A DNA stretch of 64,000 nucleotides from the NCBI RefSeq assembly GCF_014199325.1, contig NZ_JACIJJ010000006.1, positions 62,001-126,000 on the forward strand, written 5' to 3'. Under the pieces are notes generated by a model. The model was not told where the DNA came from. It did not search any database and saw only the letters and a list, made by a program, of their open reading frames with translations. This document shows, one piece after another, positions 33,073 to 42,004 of the stretch. The DNA is from Sphingomonas yantingensis. Lineage in GTDB: Bacteria > Pseudomonadota > Alphaproteobacteria > Sphingomonadales > Sphingomonadaceae. Position numbers and translations under genes: made by a program. The number at the start of each line of letters is the position of its first letter. Position 1 is the stretch's first letter.

Positions 33073-34581
33073 TCAGGCGCGCGGCGCGGTCCGGCGATAG
33101 GACAGCGCCTCGGCGACGTGCAGGCGGCCGACCTTTTCGACACCCGCCAGATCGGCGATCGTCCGCGCGACGCGCAGCACGCGGGTATAGCCGCGCGCCG
33201 ACATCCGCGTTGCCTCCGCCGCCTGAGCGAGTAGCGCCCGCCCCGCCTCGTCCGGCGTCGAGTGAGCGTCGAGCAGCGCGCCCTCCGCCTCGGCGTTGGT
33301 GCGCGCGGGGTGGCCGTCGTAGCGACCGGTCTGGATCGCGCGCGCCGCCGCGACGCGGGCGGCCACTTCCGCCGTTCCTTCGGGGGGCGGCGGCAGGACA
33401 AGGTCGGCGGCGGTCACCGGCGACACCTCGACATGCAGGTCGATGCGATCGAGCAGTGGGCCCGACACCTTGGCCTGATAGTCCGCCGCGCATTTGGGCG
33501 CGCGGGCGCACGCCAGCGCCGGATCGCCGAGATGCCCGCAGCGGCACGGGTTCATCGCCGCGACGAGCTGAACGCGGGCGGGGAAGGTGACGTGCGCATT
33601 GGCGCGCGCGACGCTGACGACGCCGCTCTCCAGTGGCTGGCGGAGCGAATCAAGCACCGCGCGCTGGAACTCGGGCAATTCGTCGAGGAACAGGACGCCT
33701 AGATGCGCGAGGCTGACCTCGCCCGGCTTCACGCGAAGGCCGCCGCCGGTGAGCGCGGCCATCGAGGCGGAGTGATGCGGCGAGCGGAACGGCCGCGTGC
33801 GCGTCAGCCGCCCGCCCGACAGCGTGCCCGCGACCGACTGGACCATCGACACCTCCAGCGCCTCGGCTGCGCCGAGCGGCGGCAGGATGCCGGGCAGGCA
33901 GGCGGCCATCAGCGACTTGCCTGCGCCCGGCGGGCCGACGAACAACAGGTTGTGGCCGCCCGCCGCCGCGATCTCCAGCGCGCGCTTGGCGGTTTCCTGT
34001 CCCTTCACCTGTTTGAGGTCGGGGCCGTGCGTGCCCTCCTCGACCTCGCCCGGGGCCGGGGTGGCGAGAAGCGCCGAGCCCTTCAGATGGTTGATGAGGC
34101 CGATCAGGTCGTCGGCGGCGATGACCTCGATCCCGCCCGCCCAGGCCGCTTCGGGGCCCTGAGCGGCGGGACAGATCAGGCCCTTTCCGATCGCGCTGGC
34201 GTGCATCGCCGCGAGTAGCACGCCGGGCGAGGGGGCGATTCGCCCATCGAGGCCGAGTTCGCCGACGACGACGTAATCGGCCAGCGTCTCGACATCGACG
34301 ACGCCCATCGCGCCCAGCAGCGCGAGCGCGACGGGCAGGTCGTAGTGGGAGCCTTCCTTGGGCAGGTCGGCGGGCGACAGGTTGACGGTGATCCGCTTGG
34401 GCGGGAGCGCGAGGCCGATCGCGGCGACGGCGCCGCGCACCCGCTCCCGGCTTTCGCCCACTGCCTTGTCGGCAAGGCCCACCATGACGAAGGCGGGGAC
34501 GCCGGCGACGAGGTTACACTGCACCTCGACCCCGCGTGCCTCCAGTCCCAGATACGCTACCGTCGATACGATCGCGATCAA
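33073..34581 (-). CDS. comM: YifB/ComM family Mg-chelatase-like AAA+ ATPase
   Basis: This 502-residue protein has an N-terminal Lon-protease-like S5 fold domain (VEVQCNLVAGVPAFVMVGL), a Mg-chelatase AAA+ domain with Walker A LLFVGPPGAGKSLMA, LFLDELPEF as Walker B, a Cys cluster (MNPCRCGHLGDPALACARAPKC) and a C-terminal helical domain. ComM is a hexameric helicase that promotes branch migration during natural transformation. Start TTG at 34581 with GGGGAAG just upstream. Confidence 0.93.
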   Translation of the reverse strand: MIAIVSTVAYLGLEARGVEVQCNLVAGVPAFVMVGLADKAVGESRERVRGAVAAIGLALPPKRITVNLSPADLPKEGSHYDLPVALALLGAMGVVDVETLADYVVVGELGLDGRIAPSPGVLLAAMHASAIGKGLICPAAQGPEAAWAGGIEVIAADDLIGLINHLKGSALLATPAPGEVEEGTHGPDLKQVKGQETAKRALEIAAAGGHNLLFVGPPGAGKSLMAACLPGILPPLGAAEALEVSMVQSVAGTLSGGRLTRTRPFRSPHHSASMAALTGGGLRVKPGEVSLAHLGVLFLDELPEFQRAVLDSLRQPLESGVVSVARANAHVTFPARVQLVAAMNPCRCGHLGDPALACARAPKCAADYQAKVSGPLLDRIDLHVEVSPVTAADLVLPPPPEGTAEVAARVAAARAIQTGRYDGHPARTNAEAEGALLDAHSTPDEAGRALLAQAAEATRMSARGYTRVLRVARTIADLAGVEKVGRLHVAEALSYRRTAPRA

Positions 34582-34657
34582 TGCCGCTTCCCCCCATTTC
34601 GCCCGTCGGTTACAGGCTTAGCGGGCCGCGCCGCGATTGGAACGGGGCATCGCGCGA

Positions 34658-34686
34658 TTGACTCGGGCGACGGGCGTGCGTAAGGG
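34658..34686 (+). promoter_or_regulatory. Likely promoter of the rpmH operon
   Basis: TTGACT (34658-34663), 17 bases of spacer, then TAAGGG (34681-34686) on the plus strand. The -35 box is strong and the -10 box weak. Transcription would start near 34693, directly before a terminator-like hairpin and about 50 bases upstream of the L34 start codon. Confidence 0.55.
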
Positions 34687-34700
34687 CGCGGGCTTGTGAC

Positions 34701-34724
34701 GGCCGTCTTTGGGCGGCCCTTTTT
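34701..34724 (+). terminator. Terminator-like hairpin in the rpmH leader
   Basis: GGCCGTC (34701-34707) pairs with GGCGGCC (34712-34718), seven pairs with one T-G, around a TTTG loop, followed by CTTTTT (34719-34724). This is a canonical intrinsic terminator. There is no rightward gene upstream of it, only the leftward comM, so its natural place is the leader of the rpmH transcript, where it could act as an attenuator. Confidence 0.65.
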
Positions 34725-34745
34725 CGTTATGCCAGGGAATGAGCG

Positions 34746-34880
34746 ATGAAGCGGACTTTTCAGCCGAGCAATCTGGTGCGTGCGCGCCGGCACGGCTTCT
34801 TCGCGCGGATGGCGACGGCGGCGGGCCGCAAGGTGATCCGCGCGCGTCGTGCCCGCGGTCGCAAGAAGCTGAGCGCCTGA
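34746..34880 (+). CDS. rpmH: 50S ribosomal protein L34
   Basis: This 44-residue, strongly basic protein has the full L34 pattern: [20 protein letters not shown], then [18 protein letters not shown]34 is part of the large ribosomal subunit. In most bacteria it heads an operon with rnpA, yidD and yidC, as here. The stop TGA (34878-34880) overlaps a CTG that is the most likely start of rnpA (CTGA). The leader contains a promoter and terminator hairpin. Confidence 0.98.
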   Translation: MKRTFQPSNLVRARRHGFFARMATAAGRKVIRARRARGRKKLSA

Positions 34881-35206
34881 TTCGACTGACCGAGCGCCGC
34901 GACTATCTCGCGGCGAACGGCGGCAGGCGCGCGGCCATGCCGGGATTCGTCCTGCAGGCGCGCGATCGCGGCGACGGCGACGTCGCCATGCGGATCGGCA
35001 TCACCGTATCGAAGAAAGTCGGAAACGCCGTCGTCCGCAACCGGATGAAGCGGCGTTTTCGCGCCTTGGCGCGTGCGGTGCTGCCGCAGCACGGGCTGCC
35101 TGGCCACGACCACGTGCTGATCGGCCGGGCGGGCGGGATCGAGCGGCCGCATGCCGACCTGGTCCGCGAACTCGAAAAGGCGCTGCGAAAGGTCGCGCGC
35201 CCTTGA
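34877..35206 (+). CDS. rnpA: Ribonuclease P protein component
   Basis: This protein of about 109 residues has the RNase P protein signature [24 protein letters not shown] and the typical start [13 protein letters not shown]. It binds the RNase P RNA for tRNA 5' processing. No ATG, GTG or TTG is found at the expected N-terminus. The best-fitting start is CTG at 34877, overlapping the L34 stop as CTGA with AAGAAG about 8 bases upstream. The frame stays open back to ATG 34739 and 34709 through the whole of rpmH, so a long overlapping form is possible but would carry an unusual N-terminus. Confidence 0.85.
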   Translation: MIRLTERRDYLAANGGRRAAMPGFVLQARDRGDGDVAMRIGITVSKKVGNAVVRNRMKRRFRALARAVLPQHGLPGHDHVLIGRAGGIERPHADLVRELEKALRKVARP

Positions 35207-35415
35207 TCGCGCGGGCGCTGATCCTGGTGGCGCGCGCCTGGCAGGTCGGCCCGTCGCGCATCCTGCCCCCGACCTGCCGATACGCGCCCTCCTGTTCGGC
35301 CTATGCAATCACGGCGCTTGCCCGCTATGGCGCGCTCAAAGGCGGCTGGCTTGCGCTCAAGCGCATCGCCCGCTGTCATCCATGGGGCGGTTGCGGCCAT
35401 GATCCGGTGCCCTGA
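35203..35415 (+). CDS. yidD: Membrane protein insertion efficiency factor YidD
   Basis: This 70-residue protein has the YidD pattern [23 protein letters not shown] and [13 protein letters not shown], with four conserved cysteines. It assists YidC-mediated insertion at the inner membrane. Start TTG 35203, overlapping the rnpA stop as TTGA. yidC begins 45 bases after its stop. Confidence 0.96.
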   Translation: MIARALILVARAWQVGPSRILPPTCRYAPSCSAYAITALARYGALKGGWLALKRIARCHPWGGCGHDPVP

Positions 35416-35460
35416 GGCGCGGATCGCCAGTCCAGCCACCCCGCATTGGGAAGTCGTTCG

Positions 35461-37158
35461 GTGAAGGAAGACAGCAAGAATTTCGTCCTGTTTGCGGTGC
35501 TGGCGGCGCTGATCCTGTTCGGCTGGCCCGTCATCTCGCGCTATGTCTTCCCGACCGCCAACCCGCCGGTGACGAAGATCGAGGGCGGCCAGACCAAGGT
35601 GGTGCCAAATCCGGGTGCCGACCCCACCGCCGATGCGCCCGGGGCGCTGCGCGATCGTCGTATCGTGCTGGCCGAGACGCCGCGCGTGCGCATCGACACG
35701 CCGGCGCTGGCGGGCTCGATCAACCTCAAGGGTGCGCGGCTCGACGACCTGGTGCTCAAGCGGTACGACGAGACGGTGGCGAAGAACTCGCCGCCGATCC
35801 ACCTGCTCTCGCCCGCGGGCGCGGCGGGGGCCTATTTCGGGGGCTTCGGCTGGCAGGGCGCGGGCGTGCCCGATGCCAACACCGTCTGGACCGCGACCGG
35901 CGACGTGCTCGGCGTCGGCCGGCCGGTGACGCTCCAGACCACGGGCGCTTCGGGCCAGCGCTTTCAGATCAAGCTCTCGGTCGACGAGAACTACATGTTC
36001 ACCGCCGAGCAGACGGTGGCGAATGCCGGTCCCGCGCCGATCGCGGTGCGCCCCTACACCTATGTCCAGCGCGCCGACAAATCGACCGACGTCGACCAGT
36101 GGACCGCGCGCGTCGGCCCGATGGCGGTCGTCGATAATGACGAGACCAACCTGAAATGGGACGAGGTCACGCAAGCCGGTAGCCGCTTCGCGACGACCAA
36201 GGGATGGGCGGGCTTTACCGACCATTACTGGCTGACCGCGATCATCCCCGATCAGCGGACGCCCGTCGATCTCACGATCCGCAAGAGCGCAGCGGGCCGG
36301 TTCGGCGCGGAGGCGCTGGCGAAGAACCCGGTCGTGGTGCAGCCGGGCAAGGCGATGACCCAGACCGTCCGCCTGTTCGCCGGTGCCAAGGAAGTGAAGG
36401 TGCTCGACGGCTACGCGGCCGAGCTCGGCATCCGCAACTTTGACAACGCCATCTACTGGGGCTGGTTCAAGGTCCTGGAAAAACCGATCTTTTACTATCT
36501 CGACTGGCTGTTCAAACTGGTCGGCAATTTCGGCGTGGCGATCATGCTGCTGACGCTGACGATCCGCCTGCTCCTGTTCCCGATCGCGCAGAAGCAGTTC
36601 GCGTCGATGGCCGGCATGCGCGCGCTGCAGCCCAAGATGAAGGCGCTGCAGGAGAAGTACAAGGACGACAAGCCGCGCCTGCAGCAGGAGATGATGCAGC
36701 TCTACAAGACCGAAAAGGTCAATCCGATGGCGGGCTGCCTGCCGATGCTGCTTCAGATCCCGATCATGTTCGCGCTCTACAAGGTGCTGATCCTGACGAT
36801 CGAAATGCGGCATCAGCCCTTCGTCGGCTGGATTCGCGACCTGTCCGCGCCCGACCCGCTGACCCCAGTCAATCTGTTCGGCCTGTTGCCCTTCACCCCG
36901 CCGCATTTCATCGCGATCGGCGTCGTGCCGATTCTGCTGGGCGTGTCGATGTGGCTGCAGTTCAAACTCAACCCGCAGCCTGCGGACGAGGTGCAGAAAC
37001 AGGTGTTCGCGATCATGCCGTGGATGCTGATGTTCGTGATGGCGCCGTTCGCGGTCGGGCTCCAGGTCTACTGGATCACGGGCAACGTCCTGACGATGGC
37101 GCAGCAATGGTGGCTGTACCGGCAGCATCCGTCGATGAAGGTGGCGACCGCAAAGTGA
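35461..37158 (+). CDS. yidC: Membrane protein insertase YidC
   Basis: This 565-residue insertase has an N-terminal membrane anchor ([24 protein letters not shown]), a large periplasmic beta-supersandwich domain (about 60-340), and the Oxa1 core with five helices (from [24 protein letters not shown], including the basic C1 loop [27 protein letters not shown]). Start GTG 35461 with GGGAAG 7 bases upstream. It overlaps ysxC by GTGA. Confidence 0.97.
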   Translation: MKEDSKNFVLFAVLAALILFGWPVISRYVFPTANPPVTKIEGGQTKVVPNPGADPTADAPGALRDRRIVLAETPRVRIDTPALAGSINLKGARLDDLVLKRYDETVAKNSPPIHLLSPAGAAGAYFGGFGWQGAGVPDANTVWTATGDVLGVGRPVTLQTTGASGQRFQIKLSVDENYMFTAEQTVANAGPAPIAVRPYTYVQRADKSTDVDQWTARVGPMAVVDNDETNLKWDEVTQAGSRFATTKGWAGFTDHYWLTAIIPDQRTPVDLTIRKSAAGRFGAEALAKNPVVVQPGKAMTQTVRLFAGAKEVKVLDGYAAELGIRNFDNAIYWGWFKVLEKPIFYYLDWLFKLVGNFGVAIMLLTLTIRLLLFPIAQKQFASMAGMRALQPKMKALQEKYKDDKPRLQQEMMQLYKTEKVNPMAGCLPMLLQIPIMFALYKVLILTIEMRHQPFVGWIRDLSAPDPLTPVNLFGLLPFTPPHFIAIGVVPILLGVSMWLQFKLNPQPADEVQKQVFAIMPWMLMFVMAPFAVGLQVYWITGNVLTMAQQWWLYRQHPSMKVATAK

Positions 37159-37796
37159 ACCCTGCGTTTGACGAGGACCTGACGGAGGACGCGCGGAAAC
37201 TGTTCGCGGGGCCGGTTTCGTTCCTGAAATCGGCACCCGAGCTGCGCTTCCTGCCAGATGCCGAGGTGCCTGAGGTCGCGTTTGCGGGCCGGTCGAACGT
37301 CGGCAAGTCGTCGCTGCTCAACGCGCTCACCAACCGCAATGCGCTGGCCCGCACGTCGAACACGCCGGGGCGGACGCAGGAGCTCAACTTCTTCAATGTG
37401 GGCGAGCCGCCGGCGCTCCGCCTCGTCGATATGCCGGGTTATGGTTTCGCCAAGGCGCCCAAGGACATGGTGCGCAAGTGGCGCTATCTGGTGAACGATT
37501 ACCTTCGCGGGCGGATGGTGCTGAAGCGCGCGCTGGTGCTGATCGACAGCCGCCACGGGATCAAGGAGGTCGATCGCGACATCCTCAAGATGCTCGACGA
37601 CGCCGCGGTCAGCTATCGCATCGTCCTGACCAAGGCGGACAAGGTGAAGGCGACCGATCTCGCCGACGTGCGCGCCCGCACCGAGGAGGAAGCGAGGAAG
37701 CGCCCGGCGGCGCATCCGGATATCCTCTCGACGTCGAGCGAGGGGGGCATGGGGATCGCCGAACTGCGCGCCGCGGTGCTCGAGGCGATAGGCTGA
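37155..37796 (+). CDS. ysxC: Ribosome biogenesis GTPase YsxC/EngB
   Basis: This 213-residue TrmE-Era-EngA-EngB-Septin-like GTPase has G1 [16 protein letters not shown]2 [10 protein letters not shown]3 [11 protein letters not shown]4 LTKADKVK and G5 STSSEGG. It is needed for late assembly of the 50S subunit. The GTG start at 37155 overlaps the yidC stop as GTGA. The order rpmH-rnpA-yidD-yidC-ysxC joins translation, RNA processing and membrane insertion in one transcription unit. Confidence 0.96.
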   Translation: MNPAFDEDLTEDARKLFAGPVSFLKSAPELRFLPDAEVPEVAFAGRSNVGKSSLLNALTNRNALARTSNTPGRTQELNFFNVGEPPALRLVDMPGYGFAKAPKDMVRKWRYLVNDYLRGRMVLKRALVLIDSRHGIKEVDRDILKMLDDAAVSYRIVLTKADKVKATDLADVRARTEEEARKRPAAHPDILSTSSEGGMGIAELRAAVLEAIG

Positions 37797-37844
37797 CGGA
37801 GCCTTCGCGGCGCCCAACGCGTTGATCGGCCAAGGAGAATGCCC

Positions 37845-37979
37845 ATGGCCGACGAGAAAGCGCAGCCCGACGATCGCAAACCCGAAGGCAGTCGTCCGCA
37901 GGAAAAGGTCGAGGACCGGCCCGTCGTCGGCACGACCACACCCGATGCCTATCCCGACAAGGCCAAGGGCCAGGAATAA
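37845..37979 (+). CDS. Small hydrophilic protein of unknown function (44 aa)
   Basis: This 44-residue, highly charged, Pro-rich and probably disordered protein (MADEKAQPDD at the start, DAYPDKAKGQE at the end). A good Shine-Dalgarno (AAGGAGA) lies about 6 bases before the ATG. It has no cysteine, hydrophobic segment or recognisable domain. It follows ysxC by 48 bases and precedes tRNA-Thr on the opposite strand. The ribosome-binding site and clean frame support it as real, but I do not recognise the family. Confidence 0.7.
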   Translation: MADEKAQPDDRKPEGSRPQEKVEDRPVVGTTTPDAYPDKAKGQE

Positions 37980-37985
37980 GAACGC

Positions 37986-38061
<76 letters not shown>

Positions 38062-38078
38062 GTCGGCGCCTCTTTGCG

Positions 38079-38981
38079 TCAGGCGATGCCGAAGGTCCAG
38101 CCTTCGGTTGTGCCGATTTCGGGGGTCATGCCCTCGGGCTGCCAGAGTGCCGGCCGGTGCGCGTCGCGGCGGAGCCAGGCGGCGGTGAGGATCGCGTCGC
38201 TCTTGTGGTCGTCGATCGGACCGTGCCCGCCGGTCGGTTCGCTGCCCAACATTGCAAGCGCCTCATCCAGCGCGGCGTGGTTGCGCATCTTCGCGCGGCC
38301 CTTGGGGCGGCCGGCGGCGAGGGCGGCGAGACTGGTGTAGATTTCCAGCGCGACCGGCCCTGTTGCGGGCAGCGGATCGAACGGCCAGATCGCGATCCGG
38401 CCGGCCAGGCGGTGGAGGACGCGCATCCCCGTCAGGCTCGACTTGCCCACCTGCGCCGCGCCGACGAGATTGAGGTTGCTGTAGGGGTTGAGCCCCTGTT
38501 CGCGCTGCGCGACCTCCGTTACGCGAAGGCGGCCGCGGCCGGTGAAATACTCGCCCTTGCGCCCGCCGTGGCGGCGAAAATGGCGGGCGATCTCCGGGTG
38601 GTCGACGAAACTGCCCGCCGACAGATGCGGGTCGCCGGCGGCAATCGCCTCGATCGTCGCCCACAGCGCGCGCGCGTCGGGCGGGCTGTCGACCCAGCCA
38701 GGAAAGAAGGCGCCAGCGTCCGCGAACGGCAACGATGCGCCGAGGTCGAGGCCGACGATCGCATCAAGGGGCAGCTCGTGGATCAGCCAGTGCAGCACCT
38801 CGGCCCGCGACCAAATATGGCCGGGCCGGACGAGCGTCGGTGTGGCATCGCCCGCCGCGCACATCGCCACCGCGATCCCGCGCTGCCGCTCCCCCGCCGC
38901 GCCCGACCAGTCGATGCCGACGAAATGGCCGAAGCGGTCAGGGGCGGGGACCGTAATCGTTCCGCTCCGCGCGTTTAGCAA
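38079..38981 (-). CDS. DUF429-like predicted RNase H-fold protein
   Basis: This 300-residue protein has an acidic pattern reminiscent of the DUF429 RNase H-like family: HFVGIDWSGAAG at the N-terminus, AIVGLDLGASLPF at about residue 80 and DDHKSDAILTAAWLRR near the end, each with Asp in a likely strand or helix end. The function is unknown. The start appears to be TTG at 38981, which lies inside the 3' end of the mmcQ-like gene (44-base overlap); no ATG or GTG gives an intact first strand. Family assignment is tentative. Confidence 0.7.
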   Translation of the reverse strand: MLNARSGTITVPAPDRFGHFVGIDWSGAAGERQRGIAVAMCAAGDATPTLVRPGHIWSRAEVLHWLIHELPLDAIVGLDLGASLPFADAGAFFPGWVDSPPDARALWATIEAIAAGDPHLSAGSFVDHPEIARHFRRHGGRKGEYFTGRGRLRVTEVAQREQGLNPYSNLNLVGAAQVGKSSLTGMRVLHRLAGRIAIWPFDPLPATGPVALEIYTSLAALAAGRPKGRAKMRNHAALDEALAMLGSEPTGGHGPIDDHKSDAILTAAWLRRDAHRPALWQPEGMTPEIGTTEGWTFGIA

Positions 38982-39279
38982 CGTCCCACCAACGGCGCGC
39001 GATCAACGCCTCGATCCGCTCGCGGTCCCCGCTGCCGTAGCGGACGAGGACGGCGGGCCAGCCGCGATAATGGTCGGTTTCCCAGAAGGTGGCGGGGTCG
39101 GTGTCGATCAGCACCGCCTTTTCCTCGACCCCGATCATCAGCACGAAGCTGTCCGGCTCGCGACCCGGCGCGACCAGCGGCTTGCCGTTATGCTTGGGGA
39201 CGGGCGATCCATAATAGCTGTCCATGACGACGCCGGGCAGCGTGCAGGCATAGGAGACGACCGCGTCCCAATCCTCCAT
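38938..39279 (-). CDS. MmcQ/YjbR family protein
   Basis: This 113-residue protein of the MmcQ/YjbR family has a CyaY-like DNA-binding fold: VVSYACTLPGVVMDSYYGSPVPKHNGKPLV at the start (substrate-side and beta strands), VLMIGVEEKAVLIDTDP in the middle, and ALIARRWWDVAKRA at the end. Proposed DNA binding is known only for a few homologues. Its ATG shares a base with the stop of the serine-hydrolase gene (TGATG), so translation is probably coupled. Confidence 0.88.
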   Translation of the reverse strand: MEDWDAVVSYACTLPGVVMDSYYGSPVPKHNGKPLVAPGREPDSFVLMIGVEEKAVLIDTDPATFWETDHYRGWPAVLVRYGSGDRERIEALIARRWWDVAKRAERNDYGPRP

Positions 39280-40622
39280 CACCGCGTCTCCAGCACGGCC
39301 TTGGTGAAGGCGGCGATGTCGAAGCTGTTGCCCGTCCCATCCTCGCCGCGGCGGACAACGACGAGGCGGGCCGAGGGCACCACCATCACATATTGTCCGC
39401 GATTGCCCTGCGCAGCGTAGCTGCCCGCGGGCAAGCCCTGATCCGGCCCGAACAGCCACAGCGTCGCGCCGTATCCCGGTCCCTTTGCCGGCTGTGGCCC
39501 CGCGGGCGTCGTCATCCGCTTCATCCAGCCGGCGGGGAGCAATCGCCGACCCTGCCAAACCCCGTCGTCGAGCCAGAACTGGCCAAGCCTGGCGAGGTCG
39601 CGCGCGGTCGACCACACCTGCGACGACAGGATGTAGTTGCCGCGCCAGTCCTGTTCGGCGACGGTGTGGGTCATGCCGAGCGGCGCGAACAGCCGCTGCG
39701 GCAGCGCCTGATAGGCTCGCTCGCCCTGCGATTCGCGAACCGAGCGGATTGCGAGCAGAATGTCGTTGTTGGCGTAGCGGAAGCGGGTGCCGGGCGCGGC
39801 CTCCAGCGGCCAGCCGGTCGCCTGTTCCTCGACCGAGGTGCCCCCGAAATAGAGTGCGTCGGTGCGATTGCCCGCGGTGTCGCTGTGGAGGCCGCTCGCC
39901 ATCCGCATGAGCTGGTCGAGGGTGATCGCGCGGCGCGGGTCGCCAGGGTTCTGCCACGCGGCGATCGTCGCAGGCTCGGCGGGATCGACGCCCGACATGC
40001 CGATCAGCGTGCCGGCGATGCTCTTTGCAACTGACCAAGTACGATTGGACACGAACGGCCCCCAGCCCTCGGCGTAGCCTTCGCCGACGATCTTGCCGTC
40101 GTGCAGGATCACGACGCCGGTCGTCTTCGCCGCCTTGCCGAACGCCCCGGTAAAGGTGCGGTCAATCGTTGCGGCAAGCGCAGGCGAGGGGATAGGCGCG
40201 ATCCCGGCATCGCCGAGCGGCCAGCGGCGCGGGTCGGCGCCCCGTACCGGCGGCACCGGGGTGCCGGTGGCGGGCGGGGTCCAGCCGATCGGCTCGCTGC
40301 GGCAGCCGCGCCCGGCGGCGAAGGTCGAGACGCGCGGCGGCAGCCGGTCGTCGAAGGCAACGCTGACCCGGCCCCGCGTGCGATCGATTGTGGCGGGCAG
40401 GGCGGCGATCAGCGGCTGATATTCGGGATAGATGCCGGCGAGTTCGTCACGGGCGACCTGCGCCTCGGTCCGCCCCGCGTTGAACACGCCGCTGCACAGC
40501 ATCGCCGCCTTGTACCCGGCGGCGATCGCGCGGGCGTAGGGGGCGGGGGCCTCTACGACCTGCTGCGCGGGCGCAGCGGCGCTAAGCGTCGCCAGTCCCG
40601 CGATGCTCAGTGCGGCGCGCAT
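39279..40622 (-). CDS. Exported serine hydrolase (beta-lactamase / class C PBP-like)
   Basis: This 447-residue protein has a signal peptide (MRAALSIAGLATLSAAAPAQ) and a class C beta-lactamase-like domain with nucleophile motif WSVAKS (S-x-x-K), Tyr motif RYANND (Y-x-N) and a later GYGATLWLF strand replacing the KTG-like region. An N-terminal part of about 130 residues precedes the domain. Members are peptidases or esterases acting in the periplasm. Start ATG 40622 lies 41 bases inside the end of rarA, so the two genes overlap and are likely expressed together. Confidence 0.87.
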   Translation of the reverse strand: MRAALSIAGLATLSAAAPAQQVVEAPAPYARAIAAGYKAAMLCSGVFNAGRTEAQVARDELAGIYPEYQPLIAALPATIDRTRGRVSVAFDDRLPPRVSTFAAGRGCRSEPIGWTPPATGTPVPPVRGADPRRWPLGDAGIAPIPSPALAATIDRTFTGAFGKAAKTTGVVILHDGKIVGEGYAEGWGPFVSNRTWSVAKSIAGTLIGMSGVDPAEPATIAAWQNPGDPRRAITLDQLMRMASGLHSDTAGNRTDALYFGGTSVEEQATGWPLEAAPGTRFRYANNDILLAIRSVRESQGERAYQALPQRLFAPLGMTHTVAEQDWRGNYILSSQVWSTARDLARLGQFWLDDGVWQGRRLLPAGWMKRMTTPAGPQPAKGPGYGATLWLFGPDQGLPAGSYAAQGNRGQYVMVVPSARLVVVRRGEDGTGNSFDIAAFTKAVLETR

Positions 40623-41904
40623 CCCACCACGCCATGCGCTCGGCGATGCGCTTTTCGTAGCCGCGGTCCGTGGGCTCGTAATAGGTTTCGGCATCCATTT
40701 CCCCCGGCCAGTAATCGGCGCCCGAAAAGCCGCCCTCGCGGTCATGGTCATAGGCATAGCCGCTGCCATAGCCGATGTCCTTCATCAGCTTCGTCGGCGC
40801 ATTGAGGATGTTCTGCGGCGGCATCAGCGATCCGGTCGCGCGCGCCGACTTGAACGCCGCCTTCTGCGCCTTGTACGCCGCGTTCGACTTGGGCGCGGTG
40901 GCGAGGTAGAGGCACGCCTGCACGATCGCCAGTTCGCCCTCGGGACTGCCGAGAAAGTCGTAGGCGTCCTTGGCGGCAAGGCACTGGACCAGTGCCTGTG
41001 GGTCGGCGAGGCCCACATCCTCGCTCGCGAACCGGACGAGGCGGCGCAGGACGTAGAGCGGCTCCTCCCCCGCGGTCAGCATCCGCGCGAGATAGTAGAG
41101 CGCGGCCTGCGGGTCCGAGCCGCGCAGCGATTTGTGGAGCGCGGAGATGAGGTTGTAATGCCCCTCCCGATCCTTGTCGTAGACCGCGACGCGGCGGTGG
41201 AGCAGCGCCGACAGCCCGGCGGGATCGAGCGGTTCGCTGAGGTCGACGGCGAACAGCGTCTCGACCTGGTTGAGCAGGAACCGCCCGTCGCCATCGGCAC
41301 TGGCGATCAGCGCGGCGCGCGCCTCCGTCGTCAAGGGCAGGTCGCGGCCGACCTCGACCTCGGCCCGTGCGATCAGTTCGCCGAGCGCCGCGGCGTCGAG
41401 GCGGTGCAGGATCAGCACCTGTGCACGACTCAGCAGTGCGGCATTGAGCTCGAACGATGGATTCTCGGTCGTCGCGCCGATCAGCGTGACGGTGCCGTCC
41501 TCGACGTAGGGGAGGAAGCCGTCCTGCTGCGCGCGGTTGAAGCGGTGGATCTCGTCCACGAACAGCAGCGTGCGGCGGCCGGTGCGGGCGTGGTCGCGGG
41601 CCTCGGCGAACACCTTTTTCAGGTCGGCGACGCCCGAGAAAACAGCCGAAATCTGGGCATAACGAAGGCCCACCGCATCGGCGAGCAGACGCGCGATCGT
41701 CGTCTTGCCCGTGCCCGGCGGCCCCCAGAGGATGATCGACGACAGGCGGCCGGCGGCGACCATCCGGCCGATCGCGCCCTCCGGCCCGGTCAGATGATCC
41801 TGCCCCACGACCTCGGAAAGGCCCTGCGGGCGCAGCCGGTCGGCGAGCGGGGTGTCCACGGCGGGCGGGGTCGGCGGGGCGAGGTCCCCGAAAAGATCGG
41901 CCAT
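40582..41904 (-). CDS. rarA: Replication-associated recombination protein A (RarA/MgsA)
   Basis: This 440-residue AAA+ ATPase of the clamp-loader clade has Walker A LWGPPGTGKTTIARLLA, Walker B LLFVDEIHRFNRAQQD, sensor TLIGATTENPSFELNAALLSR and the C-terminal tetramerisation region (HYNLISALHKSLRGSDPQAALYYLARML). It works at stalled replication forks. Start ATG 41904 (MADLFGDLAPP). It heads a leftward series rarA, serine hydrolase, mmcQ-like, DUF429-like with overlapping ends. Confidence 0.95.
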   Translation of the reverse strand: MADLFGDLAPPTPPAVDTPLADRLRPQGLSEVVGQDHLTGPEGAIGRMVAAGRLSSIILWGPPGTGKTTIARLLADAVGLRYAQISAVFSGVADLKKVFAEARDHARTGRRTLLFVDEIHRFNRAQQDGFLPYVEDGTVTLIGATTENPSFELNAALLSRAQVLILHRLDAAALGELIARAEVEVGRDLPLTTEARAALIASADGDGRFLLNQVETLFAVDLSEPLDPAGLSALLHRRVAVYDKDREGHYNLISALHKSLRGSDPQAALYYLARMLTAGEEPLYVLRRLVRFASEDVGLADPQALVQCLAAKDAYDFLGSPEGELAIVQACLYLATAPKSNAAYKAQKAAFKSARATGSLMPPQNILNAPTKLMKDIGYGSGYAYDHDREGGFSGADYWPGEMDAETYYEPTDRGYEKRIAERMAWWDARRTEHRGTGDA

Positions 41905-41960
41905 CACGCGAACATAGCGTGTCCGAGAGATTTTTTCAGCGGGGGCTTGCGGAAGCTCTT

Positions 41961-41987
41961 TCAAGATATATCTTGAGCGCATCAAGA
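41961..41987 (+). promoter_or_regulatory. Operator with three TCAAGA half-sites before the PadR gene
   Basis: TCAAGATATATCTTGA (41961-41976) is a perfect 16-bp palindrome. Its right half TCTTGA (41971-41976) also pairs with a third half-site TCAAGA (41982-41987), five bases further on. The array ends 17 bases before the PadR start codon, where a repressor would block the promoter. It is probably the binding site of the adjacent PadR regulator, possibly as two overlapping dimers. Confidence 0.7.
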
Positions 41988-42004
41988 CTGATTAGGGAAT
42001 CATT

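Noticed and set aside
34903..37236. A 777-residue leftward open frame opposite rnpA, yidD, yidC and ysxC
   Set aside because: Four well-known genes with coupled overlaps occupy the plus strand, and the leftward frame shows no recognisable sequence.
40603..41976. A 457-residue open frame antisense to rarA
   Set aside because: rarA on the other strand has complete AAA+ motifs and a normal start. The antisense frame is rich in Arg, His and Asp, has no motif and exists because the high-GC third positions avoid stops.
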